Notes under the pieces: generated by a model
What the model saw: the letters and a program-made list of their open reading frames with translations, nothing else
Told to the model about the DNA's origin: nothing
Databases searched by the model: none
Part shown: positions 16,102-25,276 of the stretch, piece after piece
Numbering within the stretch: position 1 is the first letter of the stretch
Layout of the letters: each line of letters starts with the position of its first letter
DNA from: Cyclobacteriaceae bacterium
Lineage (GTDB): Bacteria > Bacteroidota > Bacteroidia > Cytophagales > Cyclobacteriaceae
Length of the DNA stretch: 64,000 nt
Reading direction: 5' to 3'
NCBI GenBank assembly: GCA_016786495.1
Contig: JAEUUJ010000076.1
Coordinates: forward strand, 16,083-80,082
Translations under genes and position numbers: made by a program

Positions 16102-17043
16102 TCAAACTGCGGCTGCTCTTCGCAGGCGGTCGTTGATGGCGCGGCCAAGACCCTGATCCGGAACCAGTTCGGTGAGGATTACAGAAACATTCATTTTGTC
16201 GAACGCCCGTAACGACTCAAACAGGTGTTGTGCAGCTTCTTCCGGTTTCCCGGAAGGGGAGAGAATGATTTGATTTTTCACACCATAGTCTTTGCTGAAC
16301 GATAACACGCCTGCCTCGGGATGTTTGGAAAGCAATTCCTCAATGGAGCCGAGCAGTACTTTTTTGCCGGGCGCATAATGGCTTTTCAGTTGTCCGGGTG
16401 CTTTCGGGTTGGAGGTTGAATGCGTCATCAGCTTGACGGTACCGATGGTTTCTTCAATTGCTTCAAGACTTAATCCGCCCATGCGATACACAACAGGAAC
16501 ATTGTCTTCAAAACCCACGATGGTTGATTCGATGCCGATCGGGCAGGTGCCACCATCCAGGATATACTGGATTTTCGCACCGAGCTGTTCATTCACATGC
16601 TCAGGTTTTGTAGGACTCACATACCCGAATGGATTTGCACTGGGTGCTGCCAGCGGAAAGGGTAACGCTTGTAATAGCTGGCGCGTTAATGTATGATCGG
16701 GGCAACGAATGCCCACGGTATCGAGGCCGGCTGTTACCAGGTCGGGGATGATGCTTTTCTTTTTCAACAACAGCGTTAATGGCCCCGGCCAGAATTTGGC
16801 TGCAAGCTTCTTCGCCTGCTCCGGAATTTCGGTAACGTAGTCGTTGGCTTTTTCAAGATTCGGAACGTGAACGATCAGCGGGTCGAACTGTGGGCGGTTC
16901 TTGACTGAAAATATTTTCGTGACGGCCACCCGGCTCAATGCGTTACCTGCCAGGCCATAAACGGTTTCGGTGGGAATGGCAACCAGTTCATCGTGTGTGA
17001 GCAACTCAACTGCTTTTGCAATATCGGCACCGGTTTCGGCCAT
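16102..17043 (-). CDS. tsaC: L-threonylcarbamoyladenylate synthase (Sua5/TsaC)
   Basis: A 313-residue protein of the longer Sua5 type. The N-terminal YrdC fold has VAIPTETVYGLAGNAL near residue 20-35, then KIFSVKNRPQFDPLIVHV and PGPLTLLL, typical of threonylcarbamoyl-AMP binding. The C-terminal Sua5 domain follows APGQLKSHYAPG. It makes threonylcarbamoyl-AMP from threonine, bicarbonate and ATP, for the t6A modification of tRNAs that read ANN codons. It is divergent from the small membrane-protein gene. Confidence 0.95.
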   Translation of the reverse strand: MAETGADIAKAVELLTHDELVAIPTETVYGLAGNALSRVAVTKIFSVKNRPQFDPLIVHVPNLEKANDYVTEIPEQAKKLAAKFWPGPLTLLLKKKSIIPDLVTAGLDTVGIRCPDHTLTRQLLQALPFPLAAPSANPFGYVSPTKPEHVNEQLGAKIQYILDGGTCPIGIESTIVGFEDNVPVVYRMGGLSLEAIEETIGTVKLMTHSTSNPKAPGQLKSHYAPGKKVLLGSIEELLSKHPEAGVLSFSKDYGVKNQIILSPSGKPEEAAQHLFESLRAFDKMNVSVILTELVPDQGLGRAINDRLRRAAAV

Positions 17044-17064
17044 TGAATTGTTTTGTCTGCGGAT

Positions 17065-17072
17065 TATATTTG
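17065..17072 (+). promoter_or_regulatory. Candidate -7 element for the 53-residue membrane protein gene
   Basis: TATATTTG matches the Bacteroidota TAnnTTTG element. It lies 20 bases before the ATG at 17092, giving a short leader. A TTTG at 17052-17055 is nearer than the usual spacing. Confidence 0.4.
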
Positions 17073-17091
17073 AGTCGTAAATGTACTCACT

Positions 17092-17253
17092 ATGAATAAC
17101 AAAATGCGCTCAGCGCTCCGCATTATTGCCGTATTGCTTGTATTGCTGGCCGTGCTGATGCAGCTTGAAATCGTGATCATCCCGGCACTGATTGGTATTA
17201 AATTCTGGATGGTGGTGATTGCGTTTTGCCTGATGGTGGTGAGCTCTAAATAG
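17092..17253 (+). CDS. Small two-span membrane protein
   Basis: A 53-residue reading frame running ATG at 17092 to TAG at 17251-17253. It encodes two hydrophobic stretches (about residues 9-29 and 31-50, LRIIAVLLVLLAVLMQL and GIKFWMVVIAFCLMVV) joined by a short loop, with a basic start and a SSK end. Its last bases overlap the end of the convergent Nudix gene. The reading frame is open with a promoter-like element upstream. Such short Bacteroidota proteins are often missed. Function is unknown. Confidence 0.55.
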   Translation: MNNKMRSALRIIAVLLVLLAVLMQLEIVIIPALIGIKFWMVVIAFCLMVVSSK

Positions 17254-17788
17254 CTTTTGTTTTGGCAATCATCCGCAGAATGGATGAATTGTTTCCGCAA
17301 CGCTCCGGCACTTCCTCCAACGGAATCCATTGTACATCGTGCGACTCTTCGCTGACCTCCAGATTGGTTTCATCATCGCTAGCTACGAGTGCATACCGCA
17401 CATCGTAATGTAAGTGCTCCGGAAAATCTGCACGGGCCGGAATGGTGTGAATATCAAGATCGAAAATTCCGGGTACGAGTTCTTTGAAGTGAACCAGTCC
17501 TGTTTCTTCATTCACTTCGCGCATAGCAACGCTCAATACATTTTCTTCGCCATCGGCATGGCCGCCGGGCTGCAGCCATTTGTTAAGCTTGGCATGATGG
17601 ACGAGCAGTACGTGGGTTCGGTTTTTATTCAGAATCCAGGCTGATCCGGTGATGTGGCCGGGCAGGTGATCGCGGTGAAAGCAACGTTCGGAGCCCAGCA
17701 GTTCACCGAACCTGGCCAGGAAAGGTTGTTCGTCTTCGTAGACAGTTACGTAAACGCCCAACCCTTCAATTCTGTCACTCGCAGGCAT
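17246..17788 (-). CDS. Nudix hydrolase
   Basis: A 180-residue protein with a full Nudix box: GHADGEE, seven residues, then REVNEETGL, fitting GX5EX7REUXEEXGU. Members cleave nucleoside diphosphates linked to another moiety; the length and context do not identify the substrate. Upstream strands (SAWILNKNRTHVLLVHHAKLN) are typical of the fold. It starts three bases after the upstream gene's stop codon, so it is probably translated from the same transcript as the small secreted protein and GH20 enzyme. Confidence 0.92.
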   Translation of the reverse strand: MPASDRIEGLGVYVTVYEDEQPFLARFGELLGSERCFHRDHLPGHITGSAWILNKNRTHVLLVHHAKLNKWLQPGGHADGEENVLSVAMREVNEETGLVHFKELVPGIFDLDIHTIPARADFPEHLHYDVRYALVASDDETNLEVSEESHDVQWIPLEEVPERCGNNSSILRMIAKTKAI

Positions 17789-17791
17789 GCG

Positions 17792-18142
17792 CTATTGAAT
17801 GATCACGGTAACTTTGTTGATGCGGCCTTCTTCGAGTTTGCCGGTTTGTTCGCCACCGCCAAAATTATCTTTGTCGTCTTTGCGGGCAAGCAGGAAATAG
17901 GTGATGGCTTTTAAGTCTTTAAACCGGACCACACCTTTCTTATCGGTAACACCTTCGAACGCCACATTCTTCTCGGCTTTATAGTCCTCTTCGTTTTCGT
18001 AGAGCTGCACCTTAACGCCTTCTTCGGTGTTGCCGAGTTCGTTGCGTACCGTGATAACGATTTGAGTCTTGATCAGCAGTTGAGCGCTCATGAGCAGGAG
18101 CAGGCATATCGAAACAACTGAAATTCGGGTGATCGTTTTCAT
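17792..18142 (-). CDS. Small secreted beta-sandwich protein
   Basis: I chose the ATG at 18142 (116 residues); an in-frame ATG at 18184 would overlap the upstream gene. The N-terminus is a basic-then-hydrophobic signal (TRISVVSICLLLLMSAQLL). The mature part starts with TVRNELGNTEEGVKVQLY and includes GVTDKKGVVRFKDL, a pattern of CarboxypepD_reg-like or SpaA-like beta-sandwich proteins. Function is unknown. It is between the GH20 enzyme (eight-base gap) and the Nudix gene, apparently in one operon. Confidence 0.65.
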   Translation of the reverse strand: MKTITRISVVSICLLLLMSAQLLIKTQIVITVRNELGNTEEGVKVQLYENEEDYKAEKNVAFEGVTDKKGVVRFKDLKAITYFLLARKDDKDNFGGGEQTGKLEEGRINKVTVIIQ

Positions 18143-18149
18143 AGTGTGA

Positions 18150-19766
18150 TTATTTTTTTGTCTGTGGATTTTTAAGGTATTCAATTTCTTTCACAAGATG
18201 TTGTGCGCAATTCACGTTCCACTTTTTCAGTCGCTGAAGATGCGGTTCCATTCGCTGAAGGAAATTGATGTAGTCTTTTCCTTCTTTCGGACTCCACACC
18301 ACTTCTGCGAGTGCGCATGCCCTTGGATATGCCATGTATTCGGCATGTTCCGGGGTTCCGATGTATTCCGTCCACAGGTTGGCCTGTGCGCCCAGGATGT
18401 ACTTGCTTTCGTCAGCAGTCAGTTGGGGTGGCAATGGCTCGTAGGCATACACTTCACGCACCGGGGTTAAACCACCGATCGCGAGCGGTTCGGTTTTGCT
18501 GGTATCCTGATAGTGATCGAAGTAACACCAGTTGCCGGGCGTCATAATCACGGTATGCTTTTGTTTGGCTGCCGCGATGCCGCCTTCCTCTCCGCGCCAG
18601 CTCATCACCGTTGCATTGGGCGCGAGGCCGCCTTCCAGAATTTCATCCCAGCCGATGATCTGCCGGCCTTTGCTGTTCACATATTTCTCAATGCGGTTAA
18701 TGAAGTAGCTCTGCAGTTCATGCTCATCTTTTAATGACTCGGCTTTTATTCGCTTCTGGCAATTCGCACAGGCTTTCCAACTGGTCTTCGGACATTCATC
18801 GCCACCGATGTGAATGTACTTTCCCGGAAAGAGGGCGATCACCTCATCCAGAACACTCTCGAGAAATATAAATGTCTCTTCTTTACCGGCGCAGAATACC
18901 GGATCGAACACACCCCACTTGGTTGCTGCATCGTAAGGTCCGCCTGCGCAACCCAGTTCAGGGTATGCCGACAGTGCTGCGAGCGCATGACCCGGCATTT
19001 CAATTTCCGGAACGATTGTTACGTAGCGTGCTGCTGCGTAGGCAATCACGTCTTTAACTTCATCCTGTGTGTAGTAGCCACCGTACCGTTTTCCATCGAA
19101 GCGCTCAGGGTTTTCACCGGCATGACCAATCAGGGTTTCATTTCGATAAGCGGCCCGGGTCTGCAACTGTGGATAGTTCTTTATTTCAATGCGCCAGCCC
19201 TGGTCTTCGGTCAGATGCCAGTGAAAGCGATTGAACTTATGTTTTGCCATCAGGTCGATGTACTTTTTAATGAACTCCACCGGGAACATGTGCCGGCCTA
19301 CATCAAGATGAAGTCCGCGATAAGCAAAGCGGGGATAGTCGGTAATCTCCACGAACGGAATTTTTGTTCCGTTTACGGGTGTTAACTGGATCAATGTTTG
19401 AATGCCGTAGAATAATCCCGCTTCGGCATTTGCCTGGATGGCAATTCCTTTTTTGGAGACTGAAAGCGTGTAACCCTCATCTCCGAGATCATCCAGCCTG
19501 GCAATAGAAAGTTTTACCGGGTAACCTTTGGCTTTTGGATCACGACCGGCTTCCACGTCTTTCGACTTTAAAAATTTATCCAGGAATACCGACAGCGAGG
19601 CATCTGCACCGGTCAGTTCAATGGCCGCCGCCCGTTTGGATAAATCGAGTGAACCTTTTGAGGTGGTGAGTTTAACGGGCCGCGGTATAATGTTGATGTC
19701 GGATTGCGCAACCGCTGAAACCGCGGTGAAAACCGCTAAAAAGAAAAGAACAATTGATTTTTGCAT
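18150..19766 (-). CDS. Beta-N-acetylhexosaminidase (GH20), secreted
   Basis: I chose the ATG at 19766, which gives a 538-residue protein starting directly with a signal peptide (MQKSIVLFFLAVFTAVSAVAQ); the longer reading begins upstream without one. After a small N-terminal beta domain comes the GH20 barrel: YRGLHLDVGRHMFPVEFIK, FHWHLTEDQGWRIEIK, IVPEIEMPGHALAALS and HIGGDECPK. The Asp-Glu in GGDEC (about residues 322-323) is the catalytic pair of this family, which uses the substrate's own acetamido group. It removes terminal N-acetylhexosamine from chitin fragments or glycans in the periplasm or at the surface. Likely first gene of an operon with two downstream genes. Confidence 0.95.
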   Translation of the reverse strand: MQKSIVLFFLAVFTAVSAVAQSDINIIPRPVKLTTSKGSLDLSKRAAAIELTGADASLSVFLDKFLKSKDVEAGRDPKAKGYPVKLSIARLDDLGDEGYTLSVSKKGIAIQANAEAGLFYGIQTLIQLTPVNGTKIPFVEITDYPRFAYRGLHLDVGRHMFPVEFIKKYIDLMAKHKFNRFHWHLTEDQGWRIEIKNYPQLQTRAAYRNETLIGHAGENPERFDGKRYGGYYTQDEVKDVIAYAAARYVTIVPEIEMPGHALAALSAYPELGCAGGPYDAATKWGVFDPVFCAGKEETFIFLESVLDEVIALFPGKYIHIGGDECPKTSWKACANCQKRIKAESLKDEHELQSYFINRIEKYVNSKGRQIIGWDEILEGGLAPNATVMSWRGEEGGIAAAKQKHTVIMTPGNWCYFDHYQDTSKTEPLAIGGLTPVREVYAYEPLPPQLTADESKYILGAQANLWTEYIGTPEHAEYMAYPRACALAEVVWSPKEGKDYINFLQRMEPHLQRLKKWNVNCAQHLVKEIEYLKNPQTKK

Positions 19767-19829
19767 AAACCTGAGTAAGCACCCAAGTAACGAAATCAAT
19801 TGTTCTTCAACAATGAGAATTATGGCAAA

Positions 19830-22800
19830 TTATCGCAACAGCATAACGCTGCCGCGGAGTTCCTGCTCGCCTTCTGTTGTGAGGTCACCGAAAAACTTCA
19901 TCACGTATGTGTAAGTGCCTCCCGGCAAAAGCGTTCCGTTTCCTTTATACGTGCCGTTCCACTTGAAGTCGCGGTCGGTCGATTGAAACACCATTTCACC
20001 CCAACGATTGTAAATAAACACGTTGAACCCTTTGTCGGAAACAAAGGTCGGGAATATGGAGAACGTCTTGTTGATCTCGACACCGCTTCCGGGGCGGAAC
20101 GCATTGGGCACGTCAATCAACGGTGCGCATTGCTCAATCACGAGTGTTTCATCGCGTGTTAAGCACTCAAATGAGTTGATGATCTCTACTGCGTACAAGC
20201 CCGGTGCAGTGACCGTGAGGGTTTGACCGGTTTCCGTTGGCAGCGTAACTCCGTCTTTAAACCATTGCCATGAGATACCATCACCTGCTGTCAACTGAAA
20301 TACGCACGAATTCGGTTCCGGATTGGAGCAATCACGGTTGCCCGGACGGTTACAGATAAATCTTCTGGCAGGCAGATTTCCATCGGGACTGTCTACAAAG
20401 CGAATCTCTCCGAAAACTTCTTCACTCGGACAACCCTCGGCTGTGGTGGCAATCACACTGTATGTTCCTTCTTCGGTTTGACCGGTAAGCGTGGCACCTG
20501 TTTGCCCGGCAATCACGTCACCGTCAAGAAACCATTGATACGTTACTCCGGTTAGTCCGGTGGGCTGAATCAATGCCTGAATATTGAACACATCTCCAGC
20601 GCACGGTGAAATCGGATCGATTACTACGGAAATCGTTCCGAATACATTCACGGTTTTGGTAGCGGAAGTGAATATGCAACCCGAAAGGGTGTTCACCACT
20701 TCAACGCGATAGTCGATGCCGTTATCTGCCAGTGTTGCCTGAATGGTTTGCCCACCTCCGCCAACGATGGCCACTCCGTTTCGATACCAGCGATAGGTAT
20801 AACTTCCCGGAGGAGCGGTTGTAGCCGTAAGTGTTACGTTGTCTGCGCAGGCTTCACTTTGGGTGAAGTCAACCGTAACGTTATTGTTGACATTTACATC
20901 GATGCTTTGCGTTGTCGGGCAAAGACCGGCACTGGTAACGGTAACGCTGAAGGTTTGCATGCCTTGCGGGGCATTGGCCGTTGTACTTGCGCTGTTCACA
21001 TTAACGATGCCCGGGCCGCTCCATGAATAGGTAGATCCCGGAGGTGCAGTTGTTTCCGTCAGGGTAATGGGATTAACACATGGATTTGCCGTGAGCGTAA
21101 CGGTAACCTGCGGATCGGAAACGACTGAAATTGGGGCGGTACTGACGCAAGCTCCCTGGCGAATTTCCACGATGTAATTTCCCGGCACGGGTACAGGCGG
21201 TGTGATGACATGCGTACTGGCAAACGCAGTAACCGGCACGACTACCACGCCCGTGGTGGAGTTGATCACACGATATGTTCCGGAAGCCACCGAAGCATCA
21301 AACTCGAGTGCAACCGGATCGCACGTTGGTGTTTGTGCAACAAGATTGGTGATCGTCAGCGAGGTGGCGTTTATGCCTACGCTGCTGGTTGTAGCACAAC
21401 CGGATATCTGGTCGGAAACCTGAATAACATACGTATCTACTACCAGGCCGGTGATCGGTGACGGAACAACCGGTCCTGTGGTTTGATCAATATTCGACCG
21501 GCTAATGCCGGATGTTAATCCGTTAACCGAATACGTAAAGGTTCCGGTTGCGGGCCCCGTGATGGTTAACTGAATTTGTCCGGTTGAGGTGCCGCAAACA
21601 ATGGTATTGGGAACGGCTGTAAAGGAAGGTGATGCATTAATCGTAAACACCACGGAATCTTTCACCGTACAGGTTGTAACCGGATCGGTCACCTGAACAC
21701 GGTATTCAAATATTCCCGTTGCGGCCGTACTTACAGATTGGGTCTGTGTTGTTCCGGATGGAACTTCGTTGATCGCCCATGCATAGTTACTTCCCGGATT
21801 TTGTGCGTTCAGCGGAGATACCGGTGTATTCTGACAAATGTTTTGATTTGGCCCGAGCTCTACGATCGGGCGGTTATCTGCAATTAATAAATCCCGGTTC
21901 GAAGTACACCCCGCTGCATTTGTAATGGTTAGTGAAACAATTTGCGGACGGTTTACATTGATGGTGAACGTAGTTTCACCGGTCGACCACAGGTATGTTA
22001 GCGTTGGATCATTTGCCGGTAATGCCTGAAGTGTTAACGGACCGTTACAAACAACAGGCTGCTGCCCGGGTGGCAAGAATGTCGGGTTAGGAGGCGGCCC
22101 TGAAATAGTGATGGTTTGCGTCAGGAGTGTATCCAGTCCGCATCGGTTGGTGATGCGCAGGGTTACGTTATAGTCCTGGGTGGTTCCCGGAGGTGGTACC
22201 GGGTAGGTATGTTCAACGTTTGCCGAGTCGGCTGTAAAGCCATCACCGAATGTCCAGAGGAATTGATCGATCTGATCTGTTCCAACGCCTTGAAAAATGG
22301 TTGGCGTTCCTCCGCAGAAAGCAGTGATGGTCATGGAAGGCTCGGGTGTTCCGTTGAAGATTTGTTGAATAAAGTTTGGAAGACCTAACCGGCTTTGCGT
22401 TCCGCCTGCGAGCGGGAAAGCACCTAACGTGATGCTCGATAACTGTAACGTATCGGAATTGAAGTTAATCGTGGCGAGTGAGGAACTTACATTGACGGCT
22501 ACGTAGATTGTTCCATCCGGTCCGCGCTGAATCGCGCCAAGCTCACCGGCAATCGGTCCGGATGCCGGACCCGGAGGAATAAGCACCGGATTATTCTGGA
22601 AATCGATGTACGCTTCACGCAGGAACGAGTTGGGAGTTCCTTTTATCGTTGTAATGATTTTGTTGCCTGCGAACTCCACGCCATACACCTGCCCGGAAGT
22701 AGTGTTGAGGTTGAGGCTTCGGAAATTTGTTACCACACCGGTTGTGTCAACGAAGTCAAAGATCTCGAGCGAATTATTGGAAGGCGAGGTAGACAGGGCA

Positions 22801-25112
22801 ACGGCCAACAAGTTGCCGGTAAGTTCCATGTAACCCTGACCATTCAGTTCCTCGGTCAGCAAGTGATCGGAACCCAGGCTTGAAATAACCGGATTGCCAA
22901 TACCGGTTGTGGAGATCGGATACGCGCGGAATGAATTGTTTCCGTATTCATGGGCAATCACCCATTGTCCGTTACCGGTGATCCGTTCCGTGCTCCGGCT
23001 GAATAATAACTGGTTATACTCAACAAGCCCTCCGTTACCGCCATTCAGTTTCAGATCGTATAGTGAATAGCGCAGCTGATAGGTGTTAGAGCCGTGTACT
23101 TGTTGGGTTGTAAAAATGTAGAAGATTGTTTCGTCACCCTGAACCGGCATGATCAATGCCGATTGCGTTGAACCTTGTTCTCCGCCAATACCCGGAGGGA
23201 TTGGAATGGGCGTAGGTACTCCACCGACAAGGGATGTTGTGATCTCCACATCGTTTTTATCATACACGCGAACACCGTCAGTTGAAAAAATCACTTCACC
23301 GTTTCGATCGCAAATTACCGAACAGCCTTCGGGTGTGTTCAGCGGTCCGCTGATTGGCACGGGTGGTTGTTCATTAAAGTCTATCCCGGCATTTTGTCCG
23401 AAGTACCAAATGTTGGCCCTTTGATCGACCGCATCGTATTCGCGAACATTCACTCCCGCATACGTTGAGCAGCCGGTAGCATCGGTAACAACCACATAAT
23501 AGTAACCTGCCGAATCGGGCGTAAGCGTTGCGCCCGTGTCTCCGTTCGACCAGGTAAACGTGAGGGGAGCAGTGCCGCCCTGAGTCCGGACCCGAACGCT
23601 GAACGGCCCTCCGTTACATGACTGGCCAACCGGTGGCGGGAATTCGCAGCGACACGCGGTGGTGTCTTGCGGAAGCGTGAGCTGAAGCGTGAAGTTGGTA
23701 AGGTTAACTACGCCATTGCCGATCGCGGACTGGCCGTTCAGGAACGCGGTGACCGAGACGTTGAACGTTCCTCCATTATTATACGTGTGAACCGGGCTCC
23801 ATTCGCTGGATGAATTGCCATCGCCAAAATCCCAAACCAGGCTGTCGGCTGCAGGCGTAACGGTCGGGAAAAATGATATCGGTGAATTGGAACATGTACC
23901 ACGTGATACAAAGCTCACCGCAAGATTGTTGTTCGATCGTGGCAGGAATTCCGGAAACTGACGTCCTGTAAAATTGATGGCACCTCCGAAAGCATCGGGT
24001 GTGTGGGTAACGGCAACGCCCACAGAGTCGAGGTCGGTTAACCGTCCTAATAGAAATGAACCGCCTGTCGTTGTTTGATACAGGTGATAAATCGATGTAT
24101 CGGGAGCAATCATCAGTCCATAGCTTTGTGCTACCGGAATGTCAAGAACCGAAACTAATGATGTTCCCGCGGGAGCGGTCATATCAAATTGCAAAACATT
24201 GGCGGTAATCCCTGGTTCTCCATGAACGGAGATATACAGGAATCTTCCGGTAGGGCTCCATTCGGTATCGTAGACAGCTTGCTGTGTAGTACTGTTAACA
24301 CCGGAGTTGAGCACCAGCCGGTCGAGTGTGATGACACCGGTTGAATTGTTGAAGTTCAGGATTGCCACGTTGCGATTGTCCGTTTGAGGCGATACTGCCA
24401 GTTTACCGGTTGCTTCGTGGTATGAAAAGTTAGCGGCCGACATTGGGAAGCCGGTGACGTTTGGAGAGAGCGTTGAGGTTGCAAATGAACCTGATGCATC
24501 AATCAGCGTTGCTGTAAAGTTATCCTGTCCGTTCTCGTGGGTGATCAGCCAATAGTCAACACCATTTGCATGCGGCACCGTAATCATTGCTTCCGACCGG
24601 CCTGTTAAACCGGTGAGTTGGTTTTTGGTGGTGACATTTCCGATGGGGGGCTCGGGAAAAATCTCGTTACCGGATGCCGCCATGTTAACAGTGGTAACCC
24701 GAATTGTTCCTCCGGTGGTAAACGAGGCGGTGTTGGTAAAGATATAATATTGATTGGGTGAACCGGGCCTTCCGCTGATGGCAACCGGTTGGTTGGCATT
24801 TGCCTGAACCGTGAGGCCGCCACCGTTGGGCATCTGCGTATGGGTGATATCGAACACGCGCGATCCGTCTGTATAAAAAAGAAGATCGCCATTGATCGGG
24901 TTAGTGGCAACTGCGCTGCCGCCTGTTCCGAACGGGAACGCTTTGTTGGTAACTAACGAAGGCTGGGCGGTGGACCGGCTGAAACGAATACCCCGGTTTG
25001 TGTTGCCGAAATACCAGTTGTAACGCGCGTAGTTTTGCTGCGAAAAGCCATCGGCTCCGGCAAGCAGGCAAAGAAACAACACTACCCAACGCAACATCGA
25101 AGAATTACTCAT
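19830..25112 (-). CDS. T9SS type B cargo: giant secreted protein with PKD domains
   Basis: A 1760-residue protein with a signal peptide (MLRWVVLFLCLLAGADG). The N-terminal half has two propeller-like regions (YNWYFGNTNRGIRFS and NIWYFGQNAGIDFN, each followed by strand-rich sequence), then PKD domains with WDFGDGNSSS and LWTFGDGFTAD, then repeated Ig-like strands, some around Cys pairs. The last 90 residues (VPNAFRPGSG ... FNVFIYNRWGEMVF ... GTYTYVMKFFGD) are the gliding-motility-type C-terminal sorting domain, class B. Class B cargo is exported by the type IX secretion system and usually needs a partner of the PorP/SprF family, which is encoded divergently 164 bases away. Likely surface adhesin-like; the ligand is unknown. 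Confidence 0.9.
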   Translation of the reverse strand: MSNSSMLRWVVLFLCLLAGADGFSQQNYARYNWYFGNTNRGIRFSRSTAQPSLVTNKAFPFGTGGSAVATNPINGDLLFYTDGSRVFDITHTQMPNGGGLTVQANANQPVAISGRPGSPNQYYIFTNTASFTTGGTIRVTTVNMAASGNEIFPEPPIGNVTTKNQLTGLTGRSEAMITVPHANGVDYWLITHENGQDNFTATLIDASGSFATSTLSPNVTGFPMSAANFSYHEATGKLAVSPQTDNRNVAILNFNNSTGVITLDRLVLNSGVNSTTQQAVYDTEWSPTGRFLYISVHGEPGITANVLQFDMTAPAGTSLVSVLDIPVAQSYGLMIAPDTSIYHLYQTTTGGSFLLGRLTDLDSVGVAVTHTPDAFGGAINFTGRQFPEFLPRSNNNLAVSFVSRGTCSNSPISFFPTVTPAADSLVWDFGDGNSSSEWSPVHTYNNGGTFNVSVTAFLNGQSAIGNGVVNLTNFTLQLTLPQDTTACRCEFPPPVGQSCNGGPFSVRVRTQGGTAPLTFTWSNGDTGATLTPDSAGYYYVVVTDATGCSTYAGVNVREYDAVDQRANIWYFGQNAGIDFNEQPPVPISGPLNTPEGCSVICDRNGEVIFSTDGVRVYDKNDVEITTSLVGGVPTPIPIPPGIGGEQGSTQSALIMPVQGDETIFYIFTTQQVHGSNTYQLRYSLYDLKLNGGNGGLVEYNQLLFSRSTERITGNGQWVIAHEYGNNSFRAYPISTTGIGNPVISSLGSDHLLTEELNGQGYMELTGNLLAVALSTSPSNNSLEIFDFVDTTGVVTNFRSLNLNTTSGQVYGVEFAGNKIITTIKGTPNSFLREAYIDFQNNPVLIPPGPASGPIAGELGAIQRGPDGTIYVAVNVSSSLATINFNSDTLQLSSITLGAFPLAGGTQSRLGLPNFIQQIFNGTPEPSMTITAFCGGTPTIFQGVGTDQIDQFLWTFGDGFTADSANVEHTYPVPPPGTTQDYNVTLRITNRCGLDTLLTQTITISGPPPNPTFLPPGQQPVVCNGPLTLQALPANDPTLTYLWSTGETTFTINVNRPQIVSLTITNAAGCTSNRDLLIADNRPIVELGPNQNICQNTPVSPLNAQNPGSNYAWAINEVPSGTTQTQSVSTAATGIFEYRVQVTDPVTTCTVKDSVVFTINASPSFTAVPNTIVCGTSTGQIQLTITGPATGTFTYSVNGLTSGISRSNIDQTTGPVVPSPITGLVVDTYVIQVSDQISGCATTSSVGINATSLTITNLVAQTPTCDPVALEFDASVASGTYRVINSTTGVVVVPVTAFASTHVITPPVPVPGNYIVEIRQGACVSTAPISVVSDPQVTVTLTANPCVNPITLTETTAPPGSTYSWSGPGIVNVNSASTTANAPQGMQTFSVTVTSAGLCPTTQSIDVNVNNNVTVDFTQSEACADNVTLTATTAPPGSYTYRWYRNGVAIVGGGGQTIQATLADNGIDYRVEVVNTLSGCIFTSATKTVNVFGTISVVIDPISPCAGDVFNIQALIQPTGLTGVTYQWFLDGDVIAGQTGATLTGQTEEGTYSVIATTAEGCPSEEVFGEIRFVDSPDGNLPARRFICNRPGNRDCSNPEPNSCVFQLTAGDGISWQWFKDGVTLPTETGQTLTVTAPGLYAVEIINSFECLTRDETLVIEQCAPLIDVPNAFRPGSGVEINKTFSIFPTFVSDKGFNVFIYNRWGEMVFQSTDRDFKWNGTYKGNGTLLPGGTYTYVMKFFGDLTTEGEQELRGSVMLLR

Positions 25113-25190
25113 GCCTGTGAACTTAGCTCAACAACAATAAAAAAGACTCGTAATAAAACGCCCGACCATCACGAAAGTATACAATTTGGC

Positions 25191-25198
25191 CAAAAATA
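25191..25198 (-). promoter_or_regulatory. Candidate -7 element for the T9SS cargo gene
   Basis: On the minus strand this reads TATTTTTG, which fits TAnnTTTG. It would start transcription about 70 bases before the ATG at 25112. The 164-base divergent spacer must also hold the promoter of the PorP/SprF gene. Confidence 0.4.
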
Positions 25199-25276
25199 TC
25201 GTTAAGATTCGGGAAGCCACGGCTTAAAAACGGGCCGTGTTTTTATAAATTTCACGAATAGCTTTACTTTGCTTTA

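Noticed and set aside
18150-19799. Start of the GH20 enzyme at 19799
   Set aside because: The signal peptide starts at 19766; the extra eleven residues precede it.
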